A stretch of 64,000 bases of DNA from Geobacter sp. FeAm09 (GTDB lineage Bacteria; Desulfobacterota; Desulfuromonadia; Geobacterales; Pseudopelobacteraceae): the NCBI RefSeq assembly GCF_008330225.1, contig NZ_CP042466.1, positions 496,001 to 560,000 of the forward strand. The letters are read 5' to 3'. Positions 37,297-45,358 of this stretch are shown here, in pieces (the stretch's first letter is position 1; every line of letters begins with the position of its first letter). The position numbers and the translations under genes are program-made. Under the pieces are notes generated by a model. That model saw nothing but the letters and a program-made list of their open reading frames with translations, was not told the origin of the DNA and did no database searches.

Positions 37297-39510
37297 TCAC
37301 ACCCCCCATCCCAGGAGCCGTCCCCCCTGGTAGACGATCAGCGCCATGCCCCAGGCCAGTGCGCTCTGGTAGACGAAAGCCACCCCGAACCATTTCCACG
37401 AGCCGAACTCCTGGCGCATGGCGATGGCCACCACCACGCACGGCATGTAGAGCAGGACGAACACCATGAAGGCATAGGCGGAAAGGGGGGTGAAGGTCTG
37501 CTGAATCGTGGCCTTCAGGGGGCCCCGGTCCTCCTTCTCGTCAGCCGAAAGGCTGGAGACGCCGAAGGTGGAGACCACATTGGAGGCCGCTTCCCCGGCC
37601 GCCTTGCCGAAGGAGACGGCGATCTCCCGCAGATCCTCCCCGAAGCTCGCCTCGGGTTTTTTCTGCTCATCCTTCTTGGGCGCGTAGATCTCGCCCATGG
37701 TGCCGACCACGATCTCCTTGGCGATGACGCCGGTGATCAGGGACGCCGCCGCCTGCCAGGTGCCGAAGCCCAGTGGGCTCAGGACCGGGGCCATCACCTG
37801 TCCCGCCTGTCCCAGGTAGGAATCCTTCTTCTGCTCCACCCCCCAGGGGAGGTTCAGGAGGAACCAGACAAAGATGGAAACGGCGAAGATGTAGGTACCG
37901 GCCTTGATGAGGAAGTGTTTCCCCTTCTCCCAGGTGTGCAGGCAGAGGCTGGTGAAGGAGGGCATCCGGTAGGGGGGCAGTTCCATGATGAACATGGGGG
38001 CCTCGCCCCGGAAGAGGGTCCGCTTGAAAAGAACCCCCATGGCAATGGCCAGGGCGATGCCCAGCACGTACAGGGACCAGATCACCGTGCCCGGATTGTT
38101 GGGGAAGAAGACCCCCACAAAGAGGACGTAGACCGGCAGCCTCGCCCCGCAGGACATGAGCGGGATCAACAGGGCGGTCAGCACCTTGTCGCGAGGATTC
38201 TCCAGGGTCCGGGTGGCGTAGATGCCGGGCACGTTGCAGCCGAAGCCGAGCAGGAGCGGGATGAACGATTTGCCGTGGAGCCCCATGGCGTGCATGGCCC
38301 GGTCCATGACGAAGGCGGCCCGCGCCATGTAGCCGCTCCCTTCCAGGAAGGTGATGAAGAACATCATCATGAAGATGACCGGGACGAACACCAGCACGAA
38401 GCCGACCCCGGAGATGACCCCTTCGGTGGCCAGGGAAACCGTCCAGTCGGGGGCGCCCACCATGCCCAAAAGGAGTGCCGCCCAATGCTTGAAGGGGCCG
38501 CCGGCCATGTCGCCGATCCAGTCCCCGAACGGTTTGGAAAGGTCGAAGGTCAGCTTGAACACCAGCCACATGGCGGCCAGGAAGATGGGGATGCCGAGAA
38601 AGCGGTTGAGCACCACCCGGTCGATCCGTTCGGTCATCTCGACCCGGCGTCCCTCCTTCTTGAAGAGGACCTCCCGGGCCAGCCCGGCGGCCTGGGAGTA
38701 GCGGGCGTCGGCCATGAGCGCCTCCAGGTCTTCCCCGTGAGCCCGGCGCAGGTGGTGGAAGATTTCCTCCGGCAGGGCGTCCTTGCCCAGGTTGATCTCC
38801 CGGTGCAGGCGCTCGTCCCCCTCCATGAGCCTGAGGAGCAGCCAGCGCTCCGGATAGAGGCCGAACAGGGCCGGGTGCTCCCGGCGCAGGGTGTCGTGCA
38901 GCAGGGCCACGGCGGTCTCGATGTCGTCGCCGTAGTTGAGGATGCGCGGGGCATGGTCGGCCGGGTGTGCGGCCGTATCCAGTACCTTGTCCAGCAACTC
39001 CGTCAGGCCGTTTTTGCGGGTGGCGGAGGTGGGGACCACGTCGATGCCCAGCATCATCTCCATATCGTGGAGATTGAAGCGGTACCCCTTGCCCTCGGCC
39101 TCGTCGTAGATGTTCAGGGCCATGACCACCGGGATGCCCAGTTCCAGGAGCTGCACCGTCAGGTACAGGTTACGCTCCAGGTTGGTGGCGTCCACCACGT
39201 TGACGATCAGGTCGGGCCGCTGTTTCACCAGGTAATCCCGGGCGATGATCTCCTCCTGGGTGTAGGGGGAGAGGGAGTAGGTGCCGGGCAGGTCCACCAG
39301 CCGGATCTTCCGGCCGTTATGCTCGAACAGGGCCTCCTTCTTTTCCACGGTCACGCCGGGCCAGTTGCCGACCTGGAGCCGGGTGCCGGCGATGGCGTTG
39401 ATCAGCGTGGACTTGCCCACGTTGGGGTTGCCCGCCACGGCCACCACCAGGGGGCGCGTCTCCGGCGGCGCAGCGGCGTCGCGGCCGGGGTGCTGTGCCT
39501 GTTCCGTCAT
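37297..39510 (-). CDS. feoB: Ferrous iron transport protein B
   Basis: 737 residues. N-terminal G domain with GNPNVGKST, the DLPGTYSL loop and NVVDATNLERN, a helical regulator domain, then about eleven membrane segments including two Gate motifs (GCNVPG and the later G-CGARLPVYVL). It imports Fe(II) across the inner membrane under anoxia. It overlaps feoA by four bases and precedes the Cys-rich peptide. Confidence 0.97.
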   Translation of the reverse strand: MTEQAQHPGRDAAAPPETRPLVVAVAGNPNVGKSTLINAIAGTRLQVGNWPGVTVEKKEALFEHNGRKIRLVDLPGTYSLSPYTQEEIIARDYLVKQRPDLIVNVVDATNLERNLYLTVQLLELGIPVVMALNIYDEAEGKGYRFNLHDMEMMLGIDVVPTSATRKNGLTELLDKVLDTAAHPADHAPRILNYGDDIETAVALLHDTLRREHPALFGLYPERWLLLRLMEGDERLHREINLGKDALPEEIFHHLRRAHGEDLEALMADARYSQAAGLAREVLFKKEGRRVEMTERIDRVVLNRFLGIPIFLAAMWLVFKLTFDLSKPFGDWIGDMAGGPFKHWAALLLGMVGAPDWTVSLATEGVISGVGFVLVFVPVIFMMMFFITFLEGSGYMARAAFVMDRAMHAMGLHGKSFIPLLLGFGCNVPGIYATRTLENPRDKVLTALLIPLMSCGARLPVYVLFVGVFFPNNPGTVIWSLYVLGIALAIAMGVLFKRTLFRGEAPMFIMELPPYRMPSFTSLCLHTWEKGKHFLIKAGTYIFAVSIFVWFLLNLPWGVEQKKDSYLGQAGQVMAPVLSPLGFGTWQAAASLITGVIAKEIVVGTMGEIYAPKKDEQKKPEASFGEDLREIAVSFGKAAGEAASNVVSTFGVSSLSADEKEDRGPLKATIQQTFTPLSAYAFMVFVLLYMPCVVVAIAMRQEFGSWKWFGVAFVYQSALAWGMALIVYQGGRLLGWGV

Positions 39511-39737
39511 GGGGCCACCTCCACTTCGATCCCTTCCGCCTCCTTCTTGCGCAACGAGAGGCTGTAGCCCTTGATGGTCACCTCCATCGGGTCCCCCAGG
39601 GGGGCCACCTTTTCCACCCTGACCGGTTCGCCGGCCAGCACCCCCATGTCCATCAGCCGCCGCTTCATGGGGCCGATGGCCGTCCCGATGCGCACGATCC
39701 TCCCCTGTTGTCCCGGTTTCATCATCGCCAGATGCAT
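39507..39737 (-). CDS. feoA: Ferrous iron transport protein A
   Basis: 76 residues, a single SH3-like FeoA domain (GQQGRIVRIGTAIGPMKRRL, then the G-Y-SLSLRKKEA tail). Accessory protein that binds FeoB. It overlaps feoB by four bases and sits three bases after the second FeoA gene. Confidence 0.94.
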   Translation of the reverse strand: MHLAMMKPGQQGRIVRIGTAIGPMKRRLMDMGVLAGEPVRVEKVAPLGDPMEVTIKGYSLSLRKKEAEGIEVEVAP

Positions 39738-39740
39738 CCC

Positions 39741-39998
39741 CTACCTCCGTATCTTTATTTTCATGGCCACGCCGCGATCAACGGCAATCCGTGATTCGTC
39801 CACCTTCAGCAGCACCAGGCTGCCGCTGTTGTTCAGCATCTCCACCTGCTTGCCGACCCTGAGCCCCATGTCCTCCACCCGCACGTCCCCCGGTTTGCGT
39901 TCCTTGGTGCAGCGGCATTCGCCACATTCCGGCGTACACTGCCCGACCTCGACGATCTCGCCCCGCTCTCCGGGGCCCATCAGTCCCAATGGCATCAT
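39741..39998 (-). CDS. FeoA family protein with an inserted Cys cluster
   Basis: 85 residues. FeoA fold (GERGEIVEVG at the start, DMGLRVGKQVEML, then V-ESRIAVDRGVAMKI), with an insertion CTPECGECRC at about 21-30, four Cys in 10 residues. Such a cluster may bind Fe or an Fe-S cofactor and could sense iron for transport. Start at 39998 with AAAGGGAG upstream. First feo gene of the operon after the outer-membrane protein. Confidence 0.88.
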   Translation of the reverse strand: MMPLGLMGPGERGEIVEVGQCTPECGECRCTKERKPGDVRVEDMGLRVGKQVEMLNNSGSLVLLKVDESRIAVDRGVAMKIKIRR

Positions 39999-40053
39999 TG
40001 GCTCGACTCCCTTTCTTCGCCCGCTCCCCGGGGGGAGCGGGCGACATGGCTCG

Positions 40054-40869
40054 CTAGAATTTGAGCACCACCCCGTAGAGCAGGGCCAGATCGTCCTCAG
40101 GCGCGGTGAGCCCGACCTTGACGCCGGCGTCCACATCCAGGAACGGGAGCACCTCGTACCGGGCGCCCACCAGGCCGTAGCTGCACAGTTCGCTGGTTGC
40201 TTTGTCCTGGGCCGTGGACAGGCCGAGGTCGGCCACCAGCGTCAGCCCCTTCATGACTTGGGCCTCGCCGGCCAGGGAGCCGGACCAGAGGTCGGAGCGG
40301 TTCTCGTCCCTCTGGATGTCGGTGCGGAAACCGTGGTGCTCATACCCCAGGTTGGCGTGGAGCAGGTACTTCCCCTCCGCGAATTCCCGGGTGGCGATGA
40401 GCGCACCGCCAAAGCCCCATCTGCCGTCCGAAAGCCCGGTGCTGTATTTGCCGGTGGGCAGAAGGATGGCCGGCTTGATGGCAAGGCTCAGCCCTTCGTG
40501 CTCGAAGAAGCGGTACTTCAGCTCCAGGGTCATGTCGCCGAAACCGTCGTTGGTCCCGGCCAGTTGGCCATCCTCCCTGACCCGCTCGCTGAAGAGATAG
40601 GGGACCGCCAGGGACACGCCCAGATCCTTGGTGATGCCGGTGGTGATCTTCATCTCGCCGTCGAAGGCCTCGCGGCGCGTGGCGATCCCGTTGCCCGACT
40701 CCTTGTCGTAGGCGTAGCCGCCGTTCAACTCCACTTCGGCATGGCCCGGCTCCACGGTTCCGGTATCGTCCGTGACGAGCGGCGGCCCGGCAAAGGACTG
40801 GGCCGCGCCCAGAGTCACCATGCCCAGCAGTGCCACCGCTGCGATCCCCCTCCGCATCATTTCCCCCAT
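40054..40869 (-). CDS. Outer-membrane beta-barrel protein, iron-operon linked
   Basis: 271 residues. Signal peptide (ends about SFA-G), then a pattern of short amphipathic strands (VELNGGYAYDKE, GVSLAVPYLF, LELKYRFFE, ending in the Phe-terminal strand LLYGVVLKF). This is a barrel of the phenol-degradation MetA/OMP-transporter type. A terminal Phe fits Bam-assembled barrels. It may let Fe(II) or a ligand pass the outer membrane. Start at 40869 chosen for the preceding GGGGGGA. Confidence 0.7.
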   Translation of the reverse strand: MGEMMRRGIAAVALLGMVTLGAAQSFAGPPLVTDDTGTVEPGHAEVELNGGYAYDKESGNGIATRREAFDGEMKITTGITKDLGVSLAVPYLFSERVREDGQLAGTNDGFGDMTLELKYRFFEHEGLSLAIKPAILLPTGKYSTGLSDGRWGFGGALIATREFAEGKYLLHANLGYEHHGFRTDIQRDENRSDLWSGSLAGEAQVMKGLTLVADLGLSTAQDKATSELCSYGLVGARYEVLPFLDVDAGVKVGLTAPEDDLALLYGVVLKF

Positions 40870-40897
40870 GCCGTTTTTCCCCCCTGTGATGATGGCC

Positions 40898-41209
40898 TCA
40901 GGCATCCTTCATTCCTCCTTTATGGTTGATGATATGCATGCATTTCAGGCACTCGCGGAGCGTGCAGACCCCGCAGGCGTGGTGCATGAAGACCGGGATA
41001 TCGTTGGCGCGGGCCGCCGTCATGGCCTCGTTCTTGGCCCGGTGGGACACCTTGTTGGTGAAGATCACCACGGCGTCGGCATGTTTCAGTTTCGCGGCGA
41101 TGCCGTTCTGGGCGGTGGTGAACACGCTCAACTGCACGCCGGCTTTCTCGGCCTCCCTCAGATACTGCGGCTCCAGGCGGTCCATCCCGCCGATCAGCAC
41201 AACGCTCAT
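40898..41209 (-). CDS. DUF2325 domain protein
   Basis: 103 residues. A Rossmann-like DUF2325 domain (VVLIGGMDRLEPQYLREAEKAG at the start, DAVVIFTNKVSHRAKNEA in the middle) followed by Cys/His-rich HHACGVCTLRECLKC, which could bind a metal or Fe-S cluster. Function unknown in the family. First gene after the Fur box, so iron starvation likely induces it. Confidence 0.82.
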   Translation of the reverse strand: MSVVLIGGMDRLEPQYLREAEKAGVQLSVFTTAQNGIAAKLKHADAVVIFTNKVSHRAKNEAMTAARANDIPVFMHHACGVCTLRECLKCMHIINHKGGMKDA

Positions 41210-41237
41210 GGTCCTCTCCTTTCTCTGGTAAATGGAT

Positions 41238-41256
41238 ATTGATAATCGTTATCAAT
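41238..41256. promoter_or_regulatory. Fur box of the feo operon
   Basis: Perfect palindrome ATTGATAATCGTTATCAAT (8-bp arms, TCG centre), a close match to the GATAATGAT-type Fur consensus, 29 bases upstream of the DUF2325 start. Fe(II)-Fur binding would repress the ten-gene operon when iron is ample. A second weaker dyad (ATATTGA...TCAATAT) lies at about 41551-41573. Confidence 0.8.
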
Positions 41257-41307
41257 AAAAGGGCAAAAGAAGGGCAGTGACGCCCTTCGGAGTGCGTAGG
41301 GATCAAC

Positions 41308-41493
41308 TCAACTGTTCAGATTCTCGCCGGTGAGATTGCTGCTGTGAAAGCGGCCGGACAGGCCACAAGGGTCGGCTTCTCCGCCGATGCCCCCCTGCCG
41401 TGGGGTGTTTCCATGGTCGGCACGCCCGGTGCGCCCGCTGCCCGCATGCTGCGTTCTGTCCGTATCTGTCGGGCTTCCGGTGTGATGAACCAT
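41308..41493 (-). CDS. Possible small protein, 61 residues, between two Fur-type sites
   Basis: A frame starting MVHHTGSPTDTDRT with AGAGGAA nine bases upstream, ending 50 bases before the Fur box of the feo operon. It is Gly/His/Asp-rich with one Cys and no membrane segment or known domain. Codon third positions are only mildly GC-rich, so it may be spurious. The rest of the 490-base gap (41210-41700) holds the Fur box, the weaker dyad and the start region of the next gene; I see nothing else in it. Confidence 0.3.
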   Translation of the reverse strand: MVHHTGSPTDTDRTQHAGSGRTGRADHGNTPRQGGIGGEADPCGLSGRFHSSNLTGENLNS

Positions 41494-41700
41494 GGGTGCC
41501 GCTTCCTCTGTGTGGGGTGGTGGTACTGCTGATGTCACAATATGATATTGAAAACTGAAATCAATATATCGATCGGCAGCCGGGCTGTCAAGGACAAAAA
41601 ACAGGGCGCAGAAAAAATGCCCCCGCCGCGCCCCGAACAGCCACACAACTATTGCAGAGCCACAACATGTTTGTAATCTTCGCCTGCTACCATCCCGACC

Positions 41701-44097
41701 ATGCGAACCTACAAAGCAGACCTGCACGTCCATTCGAGCCACTCCAACAAGCCCACCTACTGGGCCATGCGCAAGTTCAACTGCCCCGAAAGCTACACCT
41801 CGCCCGATTATCTCTACCAGACCGCCCGGAGCCGGGGCATGGACTTCGTCACCATCAGCGACCACAACAGCATCAACGGCGCCCTGGAGATTGCCCACCT
41901 GCCGGGTGCGTTCGTCAGCTCCGAGATCACCGCCTACTTCCCGGAAACCGGCTGCAAGGTCCACGTGGTGGTGCTGCACATCACCGAGGCCCAGTTCCGC
42001 CAGATCATGGAACTGCGCAGGAACATCTACGAGATGGTGGCCTATCTCCACCGGGAGGGGATTGCCCACTTCCTGGCCCACCCGCTCTACGCCCAGAACG
42101 ACAAGCTGACCACCGCCATCATCGAGAAGTCCCTGGTGCTCTTCACCACCTTCGAGGTGAGAAACGGGTGCCGGGCACGGCGGTTCAACGCCTTTACCGA
42201 GCAGATCGTCACCGGCCTCGACCGGGAGATCCTGGAACGGCTCGCCGACCGGCACGATATCCGCCCCTACGGTGCCACGCCGTGGATCAAGGGGATGGTG
42301 GGGGGCTCGGACGACCACGGCGGGCTGTTCATCAGCCGCGCCCACACGGCGGTGGATGGCGCCGACGGCGTGGATGGCTTCATCGAGGCCGTGAAGGCGG
42401 GGCGGAGCCGTCCCGAGGGGGAGAGCGGTGGCCCCTTGACCATGGCCCACAGCATGTACGGCATCGCCCACAGTTTCTACCGGGAGCGCTTCGGCGACCG
42501 CCGGCACAGTTCGACCCCCTTCATCAGCGCCCTCTTGAACCGCTTCTTCAATGTGGGCTCGGCCCGGGAATCGTTCGTGGAAAAGCTTCGGCTGTTCATC
42601 CTCAAAAACATCCCCGCGTCCCGGAGCCAGCGGAGCCGCAGTTTCGAGGAGGTCCTGGACCGGGAGGCACGGACGCTGCTCAACGACGGCGTCTTTCTGG
42701 CCACGCTCAAGGGGGCCGACCAGAACCGCACCATCTTCGCCGTGACCAGCTATCTGGCCAACCGCATGATCTACATCTATACCAACCGCCTGATGTCGCT
42801 GCCCCTCTCCGCCGGGTTCTTCGACTACGTCACCACGCTGTCCACCATCGGCCTGGTGCACCTGCTGGTGACCCCCTACTACCTGGCCTTCCACCATCAG
42901 CACAAGGGCAAGGACATCATGCGCGGCCTCAAGGAGACCTTTCCCCATGCCGGCGACGGCGGGGTAGAGAAGATCGCCCTGTTCACCGATACCCTGGACG
43001 AGATCAACGGGGTGGCCATCACCATCCACCGCCTGATCCGGACCGCCCGCAACCGGGGGGTGGAGTTGACGGTGATCACCGCCGGGAATGCCGACGCCCC
43101 GCTCCCCGAGGGGGTCAAGCGTTTCGAATCGGTGGGCGATTTCGTGCTGCCCGAATACCCGGAACTGAAATTTTCCTTCCCGCCGATCCTGGACGTCATG
43201 GATTACATCGAACAGGGGGGCTTCACCCGCATCCATGTCAGCACCCCCGGAACCGTCGGCCTGTTGGGACTCCTGATCGCCCGCATGATGGACATCCCGG
43301 TGGCCGGCACCTACCACACGGACATCCCCCAGTACGTGCGCAGCCTGACCAACGACGAGTTCCTGGAACAGGCCGCCTGGAGCTACATGATCTGGTTCTA
43401 CAACCAGATGGAGGAGGTCATGGTGCCGTCCAACGGGACCAGGCAGCAGCTCCTCTCCCGCGGCCTGGCACAGGAAAAGATGCAGCCGCTGCCGCGCTGG
43501 GTGGACACGGAGCAGTTCACGCCGGTCAGGCGCCGGGCCGATTTCTGGACCAGCCGCGGCATCCCGGAGGGGATCAGGCTCCTCTACGTGGGGCGGGTAT
43601 CGCGGGAAAAATCGCTGGAACTGCTGGCGGATACGTTCGCCGAACTGATCGACTCCGGCTTCGACGCCTCCCTGGTGATCGTGGGCGACGGGCCGTACCG
43701 CCAGGAGATGGAGGCGCGTCTTGTGGGGTATCCGGCCTTCTTCACCGGCTATCTGGCGGGGGAGGAGCTGCAGGACGGGTACGCCTCGGCCGACCTGTTC
43801 GTCTTTCCCAGCGCCACCGACACCTTCGGCAATGTGGTCCTGGAGGCCCAGTCCTCGGGATTGCCGGTGATCGTCTCCGATGCCGGCGGCCCGAAGGAGC
43901 TGATGGCCGACGGCGAGACCGGCATGGTCTTCGGCGCCGGCAGCGGGGCGGAATTGGCCGCCGCCATCCGGTACTTTCTCAACAACCGGGCGGTGCTGGC
44001 CGAGATGAGCCATAACGCCCGCAGGTTCACCCTGCTCCGGGCCCCCGCCAGCGGCGCCGCCTACAGCACCATCCTCCAGAGCGGCCGGGCGGCCTGA
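41701..44097 (+). CDS. PHP-domain phosphoesterase fused to a GT4 glycosyltransferase
   Basis: 798 residues. The N-terminal PHP domain (about 1-280) has the metal motif DLHVHSSHS and the later ISDHNSI and GGSDDHGG. The C-terminal GT-B glycosyltransferase (about 420-790) has the donor-site RVSREKSLELL, DGPYR and FPSATDTFGNVVLEA, as in GT4 enzymes. The combination suggests a two-step sugar or glycolipid reaction (glycosyl transfer plus phosphate removal). No clear ribosome site precedes the ATG. Followed by a hydrolase-like and a GH3-type gene. Confidence 0.88.
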   Translation: MRTYKADLHVHSSHSNKPTYWAMRKFNCPESYTSPDYLYQTARSRGMDFVTISDHNSINGALEIAHLPGAFVSSEITAYFPETGCKVHVVVLHITEAQFRQIMELRRNIYEMVAYLHREGIAHFLAHPLYAQNDKLTTAIIEKSLVLFTTFEVRNGCRARRFNAFTEQIVTGLDREILERLADRHDIRPYGATPWIKGMVGGSDDHGGLFISRAHTAVDGADGVDGFIEAVKAGRSRPEGESGGPLTMAHSMYGIAHSFYRERFGDRRHSSTPFISALLNRFFNVGSARESFVEKLRLFILKNIPASRSQRSRSFEEVLDREARTLLNDGVFLATLKGADQNRTIFAVTSYLANRMIYIYTNRLMSLPLSAGFFDYVTTLSTIGLVHLLVTPYYLAFHHQHKGKDIMRGLKETFPHAGDGGVEKIALFTDTLDEINGVAITIHRLIRTARNRGVELTVITAGNADAPLPEGVKRFESVGDFVLPEYPELKFSFPPILDVMDYIEQGGFTRIHVSTPGTVGLLGLLIARMMDIPVAGTYHTDIPQYVRSLTNDEFLEQAAWSYMIWFYNQMEEVMVPSNGTRQQLLSRGLAQEKMQPLPRWVDTEQFTPVRRRADFWTSRGIPEGIRLLYVGRVSREKSLELLADTFAELIDSGFDASLVIVGDGPYRQEMEARLVGYPAFFTGYLAGEELQDGYASADLFVFPSATDTFGNVVLEAQSSGLPVIVSDAGGPKELMADGETGMVFGAGSGAELAAAIRYFLNNRAVLAEMSHNARRFTLLRAPASGAAYSTILQSGRAA

Positions 44098-44275
44098 CCG
44101 CAGGCAGCCTGCCGCACCAGTTGTTCCCCCCATGTTATGCCGGGATCGAAGTCGTGGTCCCGGCGCTTTTTTCGCGATCGCAACAGAATCTTCACCAACT
44201 GTTGCCCGTTCGCCGCCGGTGCGTAACGTTGCCGTGCTTTACTGGCGGGAGCAGGCACGAAGATCAGGAGGCGAC

Positions 44276-45355
44276 ATGAAATCCGTTTCGTTAAAGACCG
44301 GCCCGGCGAAAGAGACCCACCCCGTACTTGTTTCGGCAGCGACCATGGCACACGGCTTCATGCGCTCCATGGCCATCAAACCTTACGCCCCGCGGGACCG
44401 GCGCCGCGAATTCGGCCTGATGAAGAGCGTTCACAATATGCCCAGCGTCCGGTGCCAACTGTTCCGGGAAAAGGGGGCCGGGTCCCTGCCGACCATCGTG
44501 GTCGCCGGTTTCGTGCCGGACGCCACGGAAACGATCGAATTCCAGCGCCCGCTGTTGCGCCGCTACGGCAGCATCTACTATTTCAACTATCCCCGCAACG
44601 GCTTCTCGGCCGCGATGTTTTCCGCCCAACTGTCCGACCTGATCGACGATATCCACGCCCGGGGCACCAAGCCGCTGATCATGAGCGTCAGCTTCGGCTC
44701 CGGCCTGCTGGTGGATTTTCTCCGGCGGGCCGACGAACAGATCCACGAGAAGATTCGCGGCCTGCTCCTGGTCAGTCCGGTCATCTGCACCGACGACCTG
44801 ATCCGCCCCTCGGGGGAGAAGCGGGACGGCATCCGTTTCCTGGAGAGCAGCCTGCAGAAGATCATCACCGCCGACCCGGCCAAACGGGACGAACTGGAGA
44901 AGCAGGTGGAACGCTCGCGGCGCTGTTTCCAGGCCCTGTTCGCCGCCGGCGCCGAAAACCGGGTGCTGAGCAGCAAGCATTTGGCCATTCGCCGCAAGAT
45001 CATGGATGTCCTGGCCCATACCTCGGCCCTGGGGGGGTACGAGCGGGTCAAGGCGCTGCGGGAGCTTGCGTTCCCCACCCTTGACGGCTCGGTCTTCGCC
45101 GGGCCGGTGCTGACGCTTTTGGCGGAAAACGAGGGGGATATCCTGGTGCCGCTGTCGCCGACCCTGGCCCTTTTTGCCGATTCGTGCCGCTACACCAGGC
45201 TGTTTCCCAACTGCCGGGTGAAGAAGGTCATCTCCAAGAACGAGGGGGACAGCGTGCCCCACGCCTCCATGATCTTCCACCACGACGCCTACAACCCCCT
45301 GCTGGAAAGCTGGTACAGCAAGCTCTCGGCGCCGCTGCTCCAGATGGCGGTCTGA
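44276..45355 (+). CDS. Alpha/beta-hydrolase-like protein
   Basis: 359 residues. A strand-turn region (PTIVVAGFVPDATE, about 75-88) and a nucleophile-elbow-like MSVSFGSGLL (about 141-150, Ser in place of the first Gly of G-x-S-x-G) suggest an alpha/beta hydrolase. A late Asp (ENEGDILVPL) and His (VPHASMIFHHD) could complete a triad. AGGAGG lies before the ATG. It is three bases from the GH3-type gene, so both probably act on the same lipid or metabolite. Confidence 0.6.
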   Translation: MKSVSLKTGPAKETHPVLVSAATMAHGFMRSMAIKPYAPRDRRREFGLMKSVHNMPSVRCQLFREKGAGSLPTIVVAGFVPDATETIEFQRPLLRRYGSIYYFNYPRNGFSAAMFSAQLSDLIDDIHARGTKPLIMSVSFGSGLLVDFLRRADEQIHEKIRGLLLVSPVICTDDLIRPSGEKRDGIRFLESSLQKIITADPAKRDELEKQVERSRRCFQALFAAGAENRVLSSKHLAIRRKIMDVLAHTSALGGYERVKALRELAFPTLDGSVFAGPVLTLLAENEGDILVPLSPTLALFADSCRYTRLFPNCRVKKVISKNEGDSVPHASMIFHHDAYNPLLESWYSKLSAPLLQMAV

Positions 45356-45358
45356 TCC

